Numbered from the stretch's first letter, positions 1 to 8,948 are shown. The stretch is 64,000 nucleotides of DNA from Mesobacillus jeotgali (GCF_031759225.1 NZ_CP134494.1:3160501-3224500); one strand, 5' to 3'. Numbers and translations: made by a program. Notes: generated by a model from the sequence alone, not told the origin.

Positions 1-1
1 A

Positions 2-370
2 GTTACACATCTATACAGTATCACGATCAGGGATCTCGCAAAGGCTGGCCTGATTATCGACACAGCCGTTGAAAATGGCGCTAACGAGATCATGAACATT
101 CAATTCTCAGTTGCTGAGCCACAGGAGTTATACAATAGGGCTCTTTCAATGGCAGTGGTGGACTCCTCTAACAAAGCCCAAACAGTAGCACGGACTTTGG
201 GAATCCAAACCGCAATTTCCCCTCTTTCGATTACCGAGGAAACTCAGAAAGGTTCACCCGGCCCATTCCTGGTAGCCTCACTCAGTACAAGCGGGGAAAG
301 CGGGACGCCGATAGAGCCGGGAAGATTGGAAATCAAGGCAACCGTCACAGGAACGTATATAAGTTCATAA
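2..370 (+). CDS. SIMPL (DUF541) domain protein, 5' end missing
   Basis: The window opens inside this gene. The frame is open from base 2 and ends at TAA 368-370, giving the last 122 residues. The visible part has the SIMPL/DUF541 pattern: an IRDLAKAG segment, then VENGANEI, a strand leading into FSVAEPQ, a helix with repeated Ala (ALSMAVVDSSNKAQTVA) and a C-terminal segment with LGIQ. SIMPL proteins are mostly secreted or periplasmic-side proteins of poorly defined role. No signal peptide can be judged because the N-terminus is outside the window. It is followed by its own terminator. Family call is good; function is open. Confidence 0.75.
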   Translation, partial: VTHLYSITIRDLAKAGLIIDTAVENGANEIMNIQFSVAEPQELYNRALSMAVVDSSNKAQTVARTLGIQTAISPLSITEETQKGSPGPFLVASLSTSGESGTPIEPGRLEIKATVTGTYISS

Positions 371-376
371 TTTTCT

Positions 377-406
377 AAAAGCCAGGCATTCTGCCAGGCT
401 TTTTTT
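377..406 (+). terminator. Rho-independent terminator after SIMPL gene
   Basis: AAAAGCC and GGCA pair with TGCC and GGCTTTT around a short TTC loop, with one A-A mismatch, followed by a run of T. It lies 7 bases after the stop. Confidence 0.8.
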
Positions 407-517
407 ATGATATAAAGAAAACGAATATGCAAACTTCCTCCTGACACAAATTGTCTATATCCACTTTTGAATTTTTAAGTTAGAATACCTCTATATGTAT
501 ATTAAGGAGAGATCACC

Positions 518-880
518 ATGAAAAAAATTATCACGGCATTTATGTTTATTTTGTTGATTACCGGCTGTTCAGGCGGTTCCTATACAGATGTTACAGCCGA
601 CGAAGCAAAAGAATTGATTGATAGCGGTGACGTTCAGGTTTTGGATGTGCGCACTCCTGATGAATTCGCTGCAGGTCATATTCCCAGCGCTAAATTAGTT
701 CCCTTGCAGGTCATTGAGAGCATGCTTTCCGAGCTGGATAAGGACCAAAAATATTTAGTAGTCTGCCGCAGCGGCAACCGCTCAACCCAGGCAAGCGGAA
801 TTCTCGTCGAAAATGGCTTCACGAATATTTACAATATGACCGGCGGAATGAATGAATGGAAATATGAGATAGAGCAATAA
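518..880 (+). CDS. Rhodanese-like lipoprotein
   Basis: A 120-residue protein with a signal peptide ending in the lipobox LITGC (Cys17), so it is probably lipid-anchored on the outer face of the membrane. The remainder is one rhodanese domain: DVRTPDEFAAGHIPSA, then the active-site loop CRSGNRS, then GGMNEW. The loop Cys is the sulfur-carrying residue in rhodaneses; the real substrate is unknown. An AAGGAGA ribosome site sits 8-10 bases before the ATG. It is monocistronic with a terminator of its own and lies convergent to efp. A second, unrelated-context rhodanese (YqhL) is at 12.9 kb. At this position B. subtilis has yqhV and spoIIIA genes, so this is a local difference. Confidence 0.88.
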   Translation: MKKIITAFMFILLITGCSGGSYTDVTADEAKELIDSGDVQVLDVRTPDEFAAGHIPSAKLVPLQVIESMLSELDKDQKYLVVCRSGNRSTQASGILVENGFTNIYNMTGGMNEWKYEIEQ

Positions 881-908
881 ACTAAATATTTCAGCAGTGC
901 CTGCATGG

Positions 909-935
909 AGCATCTCGGTATTCGGGATGCTTTTT
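909..935 (+). terminator. Terminator of rhodanese lipoprotein
   Basis: AGCATCTCG pairs with CGGGATGCT (one T-G wobble) around GTATT and is followed by five T. Confidence 0.75.
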
Positions 936-940
936 CCATA

Positions 941-968
941 TAAAAAAACCTGCTTTGCAGCAGGTTTT
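941..968 (-). terminator. Terminator of the aroQ-yqhT-efp unit
   Basis: AAAACCTGC and GCAGGTTTT form a nine-pair stem around TTTGCA. The T-run lies on the minus-strand side, so it serves efp. Confidence 0.8.
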
Positions 969-1004
969 CAAGGTTATGGAATGAAACTTTATTCAATTCG
1001 AGAA

Positions 1005-1050
1005 TTGTCTAGCCCCAGCGCCTAACCCGTTGAGTCGCTTCTGCTTTTCT
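1005..1050 (-). repeat. Internally deleted copy of an interspersed repeat
   Basis: On the minus strand this begins with AGAAAAGC, jumps to GAAGCGACTC and ends TTAGGCGCTGG then GCT-GACAA. Both ends match the copies at 42147-42325 and 55691-55807, but the middle is gone. It sits three bases after the efp stop codon. Confidence 0.7.
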
Positions 1051-1052
1051 AA

Positions 1053-1610
1053 TTATGCACGAGATACATAAGATGAATCTGTTGTATTGATGATCAATCT
1101 GTCGCCTTGGTTGACGAAGAAAGGAACCTGTACAGTAAGGCCTGTTTCCAGTGTCGCAGGCTTTGTACCGCCAGAAGCAGTGTCACCTTTGATACCTGGT
1201 TCTGTTTCTGTCACTTCAAGTTCAACAGTGTTCGGAAGCTCGACACCAAGTGTTTCGTGGCCGAATTGCATGATGTATACTTCCATGTTTTCCTTAAGGA
1301 ATTTCAATTCATATTCAATAGAAGCGCCTGGCAATTCGATTTGCTCGTAAGATTCATTGTCCATGAATACGTGCTGGTCGCCGCTTGCATATAAGTATTG
1401 CATTTTACGGTTCTCGATTTGTGCTTTCGCTACTTTCTCACCAGCGCGGAAAGTTTTTTCCTGGATCGCTCCAGTACGAAGGTTGCGAAGTTTTGAGCGC
1501 ACAAACGCAGCTCCTTTGCCTGGTTTAACGTGTTGGAAATCAAGTACACGCCAGATACCATTGTCCACTTCGATTGTTAAACCTGTACGGAAATCGTTAA
1601 CTGAAATCAT
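1053..1610 (-). CDS. efp: Translation elongation factor P
   Basis: A 185-residue EF-P, the full family length. It binds between the P and E sites of stalled ribosomes and helps form peptide bonds at polyproline runs. The N-terminal KOW-like domain carries the loop VKPGKGAAF with Lys32, the residue that receives the 5-aminopentanol group in B. subtilis. Two OB-fold domains follow, ending in [17 protein letters not shown]. It is the last gene of the minus-strand unit aroQ-yqhT-efp, with a GAGG-type ribosome site in the short gap from yqhT. A shortened interspersed repeat abuts its stop codon. Confidence 0.98.
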   Translation of the reverse strand: MISVNDFRTGLTIEVDNGIWRVLDFQHVKPGKGAAFVRSKLRNLRTGAIQEKTFRAGEKVAKAQIENRKMQYLYASGDQHVFMDNESYEQIELPGASIEYELKFLKENMEVYIMQFGHETLGVELPNTVELEVTETEPGIKGDTASGGTKPATLETGLTVQVPFFVNQGDRLIINTTDSSYVSRA

Positions 1611-1631
1611 TGTTTGTCCTCCTAATGTGTC

Positions 1632-2693
1632 CTATAGTATGATGAGTTCCTTAGTTGAATGTGTCAGTGACTCATTATGGTCTTTTGTTATAACAGTATC
1701 ATCCTCTATCCTTACCCCGCCAAGACCAGCAATATAGATTCCTGGCTCGACAGTCACAACCATACCAGTCTTAAGCACTGTATCAGATCTGAATGACAGA
1801 CCAGGTCCTTCATGTACTTCGAGTCCGATTCCGTGGCCTGTAGAGTGGCCAAAATACTCTCCGTAGCCTTTTTCGGTGATAAAGTTGCGTGTTAGCGCGT
1901 CAGCTTCCTTGCCTGTCATGCCCGGCTTGATGCCTGCCATTCCACGAAGCTGGGCTTCAAGTACAATATCATAGATTTCCTTCAGCTTTTCTGAAGGGCT
2001 TCCTACGGCTAATGTACGTGTGATATCCGATACATACCCATTATAATATGCTCCATAATCCAGGGTTACAAAGTCCCCTGTTTCAATCACCTTGTCACTT
2101 GCTACTCCGTGCGGAAGTGCGGAACGGTAGCCTGAAGCTACAATGATATCGAATGAAGAGGAGGTTGCTCCCTGTTTCCTCATGAAGAATTCCAGTTCAT
2201 TTGATACTTCCAGCTCTGTCCTGCCCGGACGGATAAACTCAAGAATATGTGTAAACGCAGCATCTGCGATGGCTGCTGCTTCCTTTAATATCTTAATCTC
2301 TGAATCAGTCTTAATCAAGCGTAACTTTTCAATTTCGCCTGATACAGGCACTAATTCAGCTTCGACAGCCTTATCGAATGTTTTGTATGCTGAATATGTA
2401 ACATGATTTTCTTCAAAACCAAGCTTTTTGATCCCCAGCTTTTTGGCCTGCTCTGCAACCTCGTCCTGGATCAGCCCTTTGTGCAGGACGACTTCATAGC
2501 CTACACATTGTTTTGCAGCCTGCTCAGTATATCTGAAATCCGTGATGAATAGTGCTTTTTCAGCACTGATCAGCACCATGCCTGCAGAACCAGTGAAGCC
2601 TGTCATATATCTGCGGTTGAAATCACTAGTGACCAGCATTCCATCGATTCCGAGCCTTTGAAAGCTCTCGCGTAATTTTCGAATTTTTTCCAT
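1632..2693 (-). CDS. papA: Xaa-Pro aminopeptidase (YqhT/PapA type)
   Basis: A 353-residue M24B metallopeptidase that removes N-terminal residues preceding proline. The N-terminal creatinase-like domain is followed by the pita-bread catalytic domain with the five metal ligands visible in order: D in TLDYGAYY, D in YVSDITRT, H in FGHSTGHGIG, E in VTVEPGIY and E in GVRIEDDT. I start at the ATG of MEKIRKLRE (2693), preceded by GGGAGGAATAGG. An in-frame ATG 14 codons upstream lies inside aroQ and lacks a good ribosome site. It lies 4 bases from the aroQ stop, so the two are co-transcribed. Its pairing with efp may reflect shared proline biology, which is inference. Confidence 0.95.
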   Translation of the reverse strand: MEKIRKLRESFQRLGIDGMLVTSDFNRRYMTGFTGSAGMVLISAEKALFITDFRYTEQAAKQCVGYEVVLHKGLIQDEVAEQAKKLGIKKLGFEENHVTYSAYKTFDKAVEAELVPVSGEIEKLRLIKTDSEIKILKEAAAIADAAFTHILEFIRPGRTELEVSNELEFFMRKQGATSSSFDIIVASGYRSALPHGVASDKVIETGDFVTLDYGAYYNGYVSDITRTLAVGSPSEKLKEIYDIVLEAQLRGMAGIKPGMTGKEADALTRNFITEKGYGEYFGHSTGHGIGLEVHEGPGLSFRSDTVLKTGMVVTVEPGIYIAGLGGVRIEDDTVITKDHNESLTHSTKELIIL

Positions 2694-2697
2694 ACAC

Positions 2698-3144
2698 CTA
2701 TTCCTCCCCTTCTGTTTCCCTTGCAAATGCTTCAAGCGCCAATTCGTAGCCTAGAACGCCCAGACCTGCTATTTGACCAACACATACTGGAGCAATCACT
2801 GACTTGTGCCTGAATTCCTCTCTTTGATAAACATTGGAAATATGTACTTCGATAACGGGACAATCAATTCCTGCAATCGCATCCCTGATGCCATAACTAT
2901 AATGCGTGAAAGCCCCAGGGTTGAAAATAATGCCGTCTATACCAGTGTCTTCTGCCTCATAGAGTTTGTCAATCAGGTCTCCTTCATGGTTCGATTGGAA
3001 ACAAATAACCTCAATCTTGCTTTCCGACCCAAGACGGATCATCCGTTCTTCTAAATCCTTCAATGTGCTGACACCGTATATCCCTGGCTCTCTTTTTCCC
3101 AAGCGGTTCAAGTTTGGGCCGTTCAGTAAAAGTATTTTTTTCAT
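2698..3144 (-). CDS. aroQ: 3-dehydroquinate dehydratase, type II
   Basis: A 148-residue type II dehydroquinase that converts 3-dehydroquinate to 3-dehydroshikimate in the shikimate pathway. Family motifs are all present: LLNGPNLNRLGKREP near the N-terminus, the QSNHEGDLID helix, FNPGAFTHYS and the catalytic-His strand IEVHISNV. I start at MKKILLLNG (3144), which has GGGAG at proper spacing; upstream in-frame codons read into a terminator hairpin. It is first in the aroQ-yqhT-efp unit. Shikimate kinase (aroK) lies in the same window at 21.5 kb. Confidence 0.96.
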   Translation of the reverse strand: MKKILLLNGPNLNRLGKREPGIYGVSTLKDLEERMIRLGSESKIEVICFQSNHEGDLIDKLYEAEDTGIDGIIFNPGAFTHYSYGIRDAIAGIDCPVIEVHISNVYQREEFRHKSVIAPVCVGQIAGLGVLGYELALEAFARETEGEE

Positions 3145-3156
3145 GGCAGGCTCCCG

Positions 3157-3186
3157 TAAAAAAAGAATGTTCAATAAGAACATTCT
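3157..3186 (-). terminator. Terminator of yqhR
   Basis: AGAATGTTC and GAACATTCT form a perfect nine-pair stem with a five-base loop. On the minus strand it is followed by seven T. It separates yqhR from aroQ. Confidence 0.85.
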
Positions 3187-3222
3187 ATCATAATTGATTT
3201 CGTTAACACTACCGCGAGAGCC

Positions 3223-3738
3223 TTAAGAGTTCACTTCGTGCTGATTTTTCTCCAGGTTACGATTTTCATTTTCCTCATATGATATGGAATAACCAACAAA
3301 CACACCATATAAGACATAAAAGCAAATCGATGTGACTAATGTATTTTTTGACAGGTCCCAAAATGGTTTGATACCAGGAAACAGCGGATTCAGCACATAG
3401 AATACAAGGAAAAACAAGGCCAATCCATATGCTGCACCAGCCCAAATGGATTTAAGCTTCCTCATCACTGCATAGTATATCAGGGCCGCGCCAATTGAAA
3501 AAAGTCCAATCACTACAATGGATATGACTGTACCCAGCCATTGCTCCTTCCAGGCTCCCAATGCCCATGGCTCAAGAATGACATTTGGACGGATTTCTGT
3601 AAAGTTGAAGATATAAGCTAAATAGGCAAGCGCACTCCAAAAAATCCCTCCAAATAACCCGGTGACTATGCTCATCGTGATGAAAGACATTGGTTTTTCC
3701 CTTTGATTTTGTTCAAGGTTTTCATGATTTTCTGCCAT
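3223..3738 (-). CDS. yqhR: YqhR-like membrane protein (proposed SpoVAF partner)
   Basis: A 171-residue integral membrane protein with about four hydrophobic segments (near residues 18-45, 68-92, 97-117 and 130-150) and hydrophilic, Glu/Asn-rich ends. Sequence and position before aroQ match B. subtilis YqhR. As I recall, recent work names YqhR FigP and describes it as a partner of SpoVAF in a spore ion channel that amplifies germination; that role is knowledge of the family, not visible here. A SpoVAF-like protein is encoded at 37.6 kb in this window. The ribosome site GGAGGTG is well placed before the ATG. The gene is monocistronic, with its own terminator. Confidence 0.8.
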   Translation of the reverse strand: MAENHENLEQNQREKPMSFITMSIVTGLFGGIFWSALAYLAYIFNFTEIRPNVILEPWALGAWKEQWLGTVISIVVIGLFSIGAALIYYAVMRKLKSIWAGAAYGLALFFLVFYVLNPLFPGIKPFWDLSKNTLVTSICFYVLYGVFVGYSISYEENENRNLEKNQHEVNS

Positions 3739-4034
3739 ATAGTTGCACCTCCAACCTTAGTATGTCCCGGACTGCCCAATGAATTGCACATTAGGAAAAA
3801 TTGTTCAGGAAGCGACCTTGATATAGAGGTTTTTGTTCATTTTTAGTAAAATGAAAGTAACAGATCAATTGGACGCGAATAATGAAGAAAATGTAAATCA
3901 CCGTTTAAAGCGCTTTTAAAAAGGAAAAAGTAGCAGGAGAAGAGTATAAAATCGGAGAATTTGTATAAAGTAATCGTTGGCAAGTTTAAAAGCTGGAAAA
4001 ATTGCTCATGATGCTAGTAGGGAGGTGGCTTTCA

Positions 4035-4406
4035 ATGAAGAATCGTGCTTCTAAGTATATTGTTTCTGGACTGATCGTTCTTGCTATCTTTGGTTTTGCC
4101 ATTACTTTATTTACGGATCCATTAAGCATCCTTACCATGATTGCGACAATCGCCCTGGTTGGTGCCTTAATTTATTTTCTTGTCACCCGCTTGACAAGTT
4201 CAAGCTCGGGACGGCAGCAGCAACGTGCATTTCAAAAAGCTGCAAAACGGTCTAAAAAACGGTTCCAGACTAAAGACACTAATGTCTCCTCTAAACGTTC
4301 AAAAATAAGGTCGCTCGCATCCGCACGCAACAAAAAGAAGGATGCCTCACATTTAACAGTCATAGACGGTAAAAAGGGCAGAAAAAAAAATCGGGCTTCG
4401 TTCTAA
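4035..4406 (+). CDS. yqhP: YqhP / SA1362-family small membrane protein
   Basis: A 123-residue protein with two adjacent membrane segments (about residues 8-48) and a long, strongly basic C-terminal tail rich in Lys, Arg, Ser and Gln. I start at MKNRASKY (4035) because GGGAGGTGG precedes it; an in-frame ATG at 4002 has no such site. Length and layout fit the SA1362/YqhP family found across Bacillales, whose function is not known. Its stop codon lies within the loop of the downstream terminator hairpin. It is divergent from yqhR and convergent with the patatin gene. Confidence 0.75.
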   Translation: MKNRASKYIVSGLIVLAIFGFAITLFTDPLSILTMIATIALVGALIYFLVTRLTSSSSGRQQQRAFQKAAKRSKKRFQTKDTNVSSKRSKIRSLASARNKKKDASHLTVIDGKKGRKKNRASF

Positions 4407-4417
4407 GCTCGATTTTT
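4386..4417. terminator. Bidirectional terminator between yqhP and yqhO
   Basis: AAAAATCG-GGCTT pairs with AAGCT-CGATTTTT, with A-run and T-run on either side, so it can act in both directions. It overlaps the yqhP stop. Confidence 0.8.
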
Positions 4418-4538
4418 GTGTTTTTTGAAGCTTTTTTCGTATGCTGTTAATTTCACACCTGTAGTGTTTCCATTTCGATTCGAGCATCATTGAGAAGGGC
4501 ACAGAATTTTTCTTTCATTTCAAAAAGCCTAACTTTAG

Positions 4539-5423
4539 TTAATAACACCAGGATTTGAAAAACTTCCCCGCACTCGACTTCCCCAAATCGATCAATTCCT
4601 GTTTCTTCTCATCTGAAAGCTCGAACTCAGTAGTCAGGTTGCCTTCCGTCGGAATGAAAATGATATTTTTTTCATGTTTCCTTGAGATATAACGGGAGTC
4701 ATGAGCATCCTTCATCGTTTCAAACAAGGCTTCAAACATATTTAGGGCGTTTTTAATTTTGTTGGTAGGCTGCTGGATCAGATTCTGGCTGAGTTTGACA
4801 CCAAGTACCGGACGGACTTTTTTCACATTATCTTTATCAAATAACCACATCGGAAAATTGCTTAGCACTCCTCCATCGACGACAATATTAACTCCCACAC
4901 GGTCACGCAGCTTCACCGGTTCGAAAAAGAATGGGAGACTGCAGCTCATCCTGATGGCCCTTGCCACAGGAAAAGTCCGTGGATCGACACCATATTTCGG
5001 AAGGTCATCTGGCAAAATCAACAGCCTGCCATTGGTGAGATCTGACGCGATGATCCTCAATGCATCCGGAGCGAGGTCACCAAAAGTACGCAGACCTCTG
5101 GCAGCAAGCTTTTCCGCTATCCAGCACTCCAATTCGTCCCCTTTATAGAGACCCAGCCGCCAGTATACAAAAAGCCACTTCGTCAAGGCTGATGGGAAGA
5201 TTGTTTTCCTTGAGTCGAGAAATTTTTTCAAGTCAAGATCATCCAAGATGCCTGCCATCTCCGCACTCGTATATCCAGCTGCAAGCAGGCCAGCGATTAA
5301 TGAACCCGCACTGGTCCCTGCGACCCTTTTAAAACGGAACCCCCGCTCTTCAATCGCGGCACAGGCACCAACCAATGCCAATCCTTTGATTCCTCCGCCG
5401 GAAAAAACGCCGTCAATATACAT
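4539..5423 (-). CDS. yqhO: Patatin-like phospholipase (YqhO)
   Basis: A 294-residue patatin-family acyl hydrolase. The oxyanion-hole motif GGGIKGLALVG is at the N-terminus, the nucleophile elbow GTSAGS at about residue 36 and the Asp of the catalytic dyad in VVDGGVLSNFP. These proteins cleave lipid acyl esters; the bacterial substrate is unknown. I start at MYIDGVFSGGG (5423), with GGGAG eight bases upstream; a GTG three codons earlier directly touches that site. No signal peptide, so probably cytosolic or membrane-peripheral. In B. subtilis mntR comes next on the lipM side; here splB takes that place. Confidence 0.92.
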   Translation of the reverse strand: MYIDGVFSGGGIKGLALVGACAAIEERGFRFKRVAGTSAGSLIAGLLAAGYTSAEMAGILDDLDLKKFLDSRKTIFPSALTKWLFVYWRLGLYKGDELECWIAEKLAARGLRTFGDLAPDALRIIASDLTNGRLLILPDDLPKYGVDPRTFPVARAIRMSCSLPFFFEPVKLRDRVGVNIVVDGGVLSNFPMWLFDKDNVKKVRPVLGVKLSQNLIQQPTNKIKNALNMFEALFETMKDAHDSRYISRKHEKNIIFIPTEGNLTTEFELSDEKKQELIDLGKSSAGKFFKSWCY

Positions 5424-5514
5424 ATGAGCCACTCCCGTCGATGTAATCCCATCTTTACATCTTTAAGCGCTTCATTTGTAAAATAGTACGGCGTACAAGT
5501 AAAAAAATGTGTGG

Positions 5515-6540
5515 TTATGTGAAATATTGAATCTCTGCTTCCGGAAAAAACGAATGGATATATCCGCGGATCGTTTCTTCTAGGTCCTTTGCTTCGTCCT
5601 TCTGGTAGACGTACTTACCGATGCCATAACGTCCCCATTTATATTTTCGCTTCTCTTCATCCATTTCAAGCTTGGACTTAGGATATCTTTTTTGGATCAC
5701 ATTTTTAGCCGGCTTCGTAAAACGGTGCTGAATGAGCTCGAAGCTTAAGCCAGTCAGGTCGATTCCTTCAAGGGAATGGCTCAGTCTCTCAAATAGTTCG
5801 TGATAGCCTTCCCTCCATCCTTCATGGATATAAATTGGCGCAACGATGAAGCCAAGCTGGTACCCGGCCTTTGCCACCTTCCTGGCCGCCTCCAGCCTCT
5901 CATCAAAGGATGACGTGCCTGGTTCAAAGTTCTTGATCACGTAACGGGCATTGACGCTGAATCGGAATCTGGTTTTGCCGTTATGCTTTGCATCAAGCAG
6001 GTGATCGACATGATGATACTTTGTCACAAACCTTAATTGACCATATTCCGACTCCCCAAAAAATTCTATTGTTTTCTTTAAGGCGTGGGTTAAATGGTCA
6101 ATCCCGACAATATCAGATGTACAGGCGGCTTCGAACCTGGTGATTTCCGGTTTTCTTTCATCCATGTATTTTTGGGCCTGGTCGAAGATTTCATCAAGAT
6201 TCACATACGTGCGGATATAAGGCTTGCTGCCAAGTGTCGTTTGCAGATAACAATAATGGCAATGCCCCATGCACCCTGTTGCAAGCGGGATGGCATATTC
6301 GGCAGACGGCTTGGAAGTATCGAATTTTAACGTCTTCCTGATACCTACAACAAGTGTCGATTTCGCATTCCGGTACTGCTGGAGTTCATTGTCACCTGGG
6401 ATGCCGCGGACCTGGTTATGCGAAGTCGTCTCCCTGATTTCCAAACCCATTTTCTCGAACTTTTCCTTCAGTTCACGTCCCAGCGGATATTCCAAAGCCC
6501 TCGGCTCAATGTAAACAAGCTGTGGTACAAAAGCTTTCAT
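5515..6540 (-). CDS. splB: Spore photoproduct lyase
   Basis: A 341-residue radical-SAM DNA repair enzyme that reverts the spore photoproduct (5-thyminyl-5,6-dihydrothymine) during germination. The cluster motif is CMGHCHYC, giving Cys90, Cys94 and Cys97. Cys140 in FEAACTSD is the conserved hydrogen donor. Length is typical. In B. subtilis splB sits elsewhere with splA; there is no splA here. A CATACTA sequence on the minus strand about 40 bases upstream resembles a sigma-G -10 element, but I could not see a convincing -35. Its presence shows that the organism makes endospores. Confidence 0.97.
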   Translation of the reverse strand: MKAFVPQLVYIEPRALEYPLGRELKEKFEKMGLEIRETTSHNQVRGIPGDNELQQYRNAKSTLVVGIRKTLKFDTSKPSAEYAIPLATGCMGHCHYCYLQTTLGSKPYIRTYVNLDEIFDQAQKYMDERKPEITRFEAACTSDIVGIDHLTHALKKTIEFFGESEYGQLRFVTKYHHVDHLLDAKHNGKTRFRFSVNARYVIKNFEPGTSSFDERLEAARKVAKAGYQLGFIVAPIYIHEGWREGYHELFERLSHSLEGIDLTGLSFELIQHRFTKPAKNVIQKRYPKSKLEMDEEKRKYKWGRYGIGKYVYQKDEAKDLEETIRGYIHSFFPEAEIQYFT

Positions 6541-6595
6541 AAGTCATTTCCTCATTTCATTCCAAAAGTCAGTATTGTTAGTATGGGCAGAAATG

Positions 6596-6627
6596 AAAAA
6601 AGAGGATGGAAAAAATTTTTCCATCCT
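6596..6627 (-). terminator. Terminator of the DUF1646 gene
   Basis: GGATGGAAAAA and TTTTTCCATCC form a long stem; the minus strand continues with a T-run. Confidence 0.8.
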
Positions 6628-6656
6628 TCTTATTCAAAAAACAATCAGAGAACCAG

Positions 6657-7667
6657 TTAGAGAAAAAACAGGATAATATTATAAATGAGCATGGTGGCCA
6701 GACCGACTGGAACCCCAAATGCTGCCCATTCCCTGCTGGTAATATCTAGTTTACCCGCCGCGATGATATTTGGAATATTCCCTGGAATCAACATTCCACC
6801 GCTTATGATCAGTCCAAGCAAAACCGCCTTGGTTGTTCCAGTATCCATCGCTGGACTGATTTCAGCTGCAGCAAGTGTTGCATTATCCAGTATTGCTGAA
6901 ATCATGTTAATCCAATATAAAAAAGCGGGTGAAAGGCCAATAACATATGTTTTGATAAGAGGCTCAAATCCATGTCCAAGAAATGTAAGACCCATTACAA
7001 AAAGATAGATTTTCAAGGATCTTTCAGCAATTTCCCCATAAGACTCGGGTTGACTGACAGTATGCAAACCTTTTTCCCCTCCCATAGGTCGTACCAGGAG
7101 AATGGACATTGCGCCAAAAATAATTATTGCAGGAAGGACTTCTTTCCCTATCAATTCGAGCAAATAAATGAAGTCCTTGTCCAGTTTGCTTATTGTAATT
7201 GTTGCTAATGGCTCACCAATCGGTGTTAAGGCAGCCCCAAGCCCGATCGAGAAACATGCCAATACGGTAAAACGCACTTCAGATTTCCGATCAAGTGGCA
7301 GGACCTTGATAATCATAACCAGTATAATTGCAGCAATGATGGCAGTTATGATACTTGAGGCCAAGCCAAGCAAAACAACCGTCAAACCGAAGAAAATTCT
7401 AGGAGTCAATACTCTGCTGCCCCAAAGAATCGATTTCTCCAATTTCACCTTAAACCACTTAGCGAGTAGTCCGGCTAAAAATACCGCAAGCGTAATATTG
7501 ATAGGATCGGTTAACGCTTGCTCAATCAGCTGACGATCCATCACGCCGCTTATTGTTGCTGCCGCGAGTCCCATCGTAAATAAAAACATCTCAAGATTGT
7601 GTTCTATCGTTTTTATAGTAAAAGGCAAAAATAAAACTAACAGTAATATCACAATCAGCCCTAACAT
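6657..7667 (-). CDS. DUF1646 family membrane transporter
   Basis: A 336-residue polytopic membrane protein with about ten hydrophobic segments. Two polar-interrupted segments resemble the pore motifs of ion-transporter superfamily members: IGLGAALTPIGEPLATI and ISAILDNATLAAAEISP. The repeated pattern suggests an inverted-repeat NhaD/ArsB-like fold. DUF1646 proteins are annotated as putative cation transporters; the substrate is unknown. It is monocistronic between splB and nrdJ and has no counterpart at this place in B. subtilis. The last residues IILFFL are membrane-embedded, so the C-terminus is very short. Confidence 0.75.
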   Translation of the reverse strand: MLGLIVILLLVLFLPFTIKTIEHNLEMFLFTMGLAAATISGVMDRQLIEQALTDPINITLAVFLAGLLAKWFKVKLEKSILWGSRVLTPRIFFGLTVVLLGLASSIITAIIAAIILVMIIKVLPLDRKSEVRFTVLACFSIGLGAALTPIGEPLATITISKLDKDFIYLLELIGKEVLPAIIIFGAMSILLVRPMGGEKGLHTVSQPESYGEIAERSLKIYLFVMGLTFLGHGFEPLIKTYVIGLSPAFLYWINMISAILDNATLAAAEISPAMDTGTTKAVLLGLIISGGMLIPGNIPNIIAAGKLDITSREWAAFGVPVGLATMLIYNIILFFL

Positions 7668-7789
7668 CTCTACCCCCAGCCATTTCTAATTGGTTTACTA
7701 TATAATAGGGACAATCCAAAAATTTAGAACAACGAATTTTTTTATTTCGTGAGGATCGGCATGAAGCAGGTATTATTTAGCCATAACAA

Positions 7790-7813
7790 TAGCCACGGCC
7801 TAAGCCGTGGCTA
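7790..7813 (-). terminator. Hairpin after nrdJ, probable terminator
   Basis: TAGCCACGGC and GCCGTGGCTA make a perfect ten-pair stem with a four-base loop 17 bases after the nrdJ stop. It has no strong T-run, so termination is inferred. Confidence 0.55.
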
Positions 7814-7829
7814 AACTATTAGTCTTATT

Positions 7830-8948
7830 TTATAAACCACACTTTAATTGTGCATTACAGTTTGTGCATGTATTGCAGCCGCCGATTTCTTTTACTTCAC
7901 CTTTGCGGCAGACCGGGCATGTATTGCCGACTTCAGAGCCGATCGTTACGTTGGTGGAACGCAATTCATTGATGGTATCGACAAGGACAACATGCTGCTT
8001 TTGCTTTTCTTTCTTGTCGATTTCCTCCTCCATCGTGTTTTCTTCCGCTTTTAGCGTCAGTACTTGAGAATCGCGGGAGCCGTCAACATAAACAGTACCG
8101 CCCTTCGCGCCGCCTTTATACAAACGCTCATATACCTTTTCAACCTGCTCCACACTATAGCCCTTCGGCGCATTGACAGTCTTGCTGATCGAGCTGTCAA
8201 TCCAGCGCTGGATGACACATTGAACATCAGCATGTGCTTCAGGCGCCAATTCCATAGCTGATACAAACCAATTCGGCAGGTTCTCAGGATCAGCATCCGG
8301 ATTGCGGTCAAGATATTCCTGAACGATATCAGCTTTCACTTCGATGAACTTGCCAAGACGGCCACTGCGGAAGTAAGAGAAGCTGAAGTATGGCTCAAGG
8401 CCTGTTGAAACGCCAACCATTGTACCAGTCGATCCCGTGGGAGCAACAGTCAGCAAGTGTGAGTTGCGAATCCCGTTTTCAAGGATCGATTCGCGGATAT
8501 CTTCAGGCATTTTCTTCATGAAACCGGTGTTCGTGAATGCCTGGCGAAGTCTGTTTGTTTCTTCTTCTGTACCACCTTGAAGGAATGGGAAGCTCCCTTT
8601 TTCCTTACCAAGTTCAACAGATGCACGGTAAGCAGACGTCGCAATTGTTTCAAATACTTTATCAACAAGCTGGTTTCCTTCTTCAGAACCGTATTCTGTT
8701 TCACAGTAGATCAGAAGATCGTGCAGTCCCATCACTCCAAGACCGACACGGCGTTCACCCAATGCTTGTCTCTTGTTATCTTCAAGGAAGTATGGAGTCG
8801 CATCGATGACATTGTCCTGCATGCGCACGCCAACTTCTACAGTACGCTTCAATTTTTCAAAGTTTACTGTCTTTGTATCCTTGTCCGCCATTTCTGCAAG
8901 GTTTACAGCAGCGAGGTTGCAGACAGAATTTGGTGCGAGAGGCTGTTC
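7830..8948 (-). CDS. nrdJ: Class II ribonucleotide reductase NrdJ, 3' exon
   Basis: This is the second exon of nrdJ, to be joined to 10135-11574; together they encode 852 residues. It begins with codons for EQPLAPNSVCNL, which complete the NPCGE active-site motif, and continues with the barrel segments VGLGVMGLHDLL and VAPTGSTGTM. The C-terminus has the thiol/zinc-type cysteines CPVC, CNTC, NC and KCGL that re-reduce the active site. NrdJ is the adenosylcobalamin-dependent enzyme that makes deoxyribonucleotides with or without oxygen. A start at the nearby ATG (8951) would lack half the enzyme; that ATG includes the last intron base. Confidence 0.93.
   Translation of the reverse strand, partial: EQPLAPNSVCNLAAVNLAEMADKDTKTVNFEKLKRTVEVGVRMQDNVIDATPYFLEDNKRQALGERRVGLGVMGLHDLLIYCETEYGSEEGNQLVDKVFETIATSAYRASVELGKEKGSFPFLQGGTEEETNRLRQAFTNTGFMKKMPEDIRESILENGIRNSHLLTVAPTGSTGTMVGVSTGLEPYFSFSYFRSGRLGKFIEVKADIVQEYLDRNPDADPENLPNWFVSAMELAPEAHADVQCVIQRWIDSSISKTVNAPKGYSVEQVEKVYERLYKGGAKGGTVYVDGSRDSQVLTLKAEENTMEEEIDKKEKQKQHVVLVDTINELRSTNVTIGSEVGNTCPVCRKGEVKEIGGCNTCTNCNAQLKCGL

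Noticed and set aside
3903..3919. cre-like palindrome AAAGCGCTTT before yqhP
   Set aside because: The conserved TG...CA ends of a cre site are missing.
6579..6585. Sigma-G promoter of splB
   Set aside because: CATACTA is present on the minus strand, but no TGNATR-like -35 lies at the right distance.
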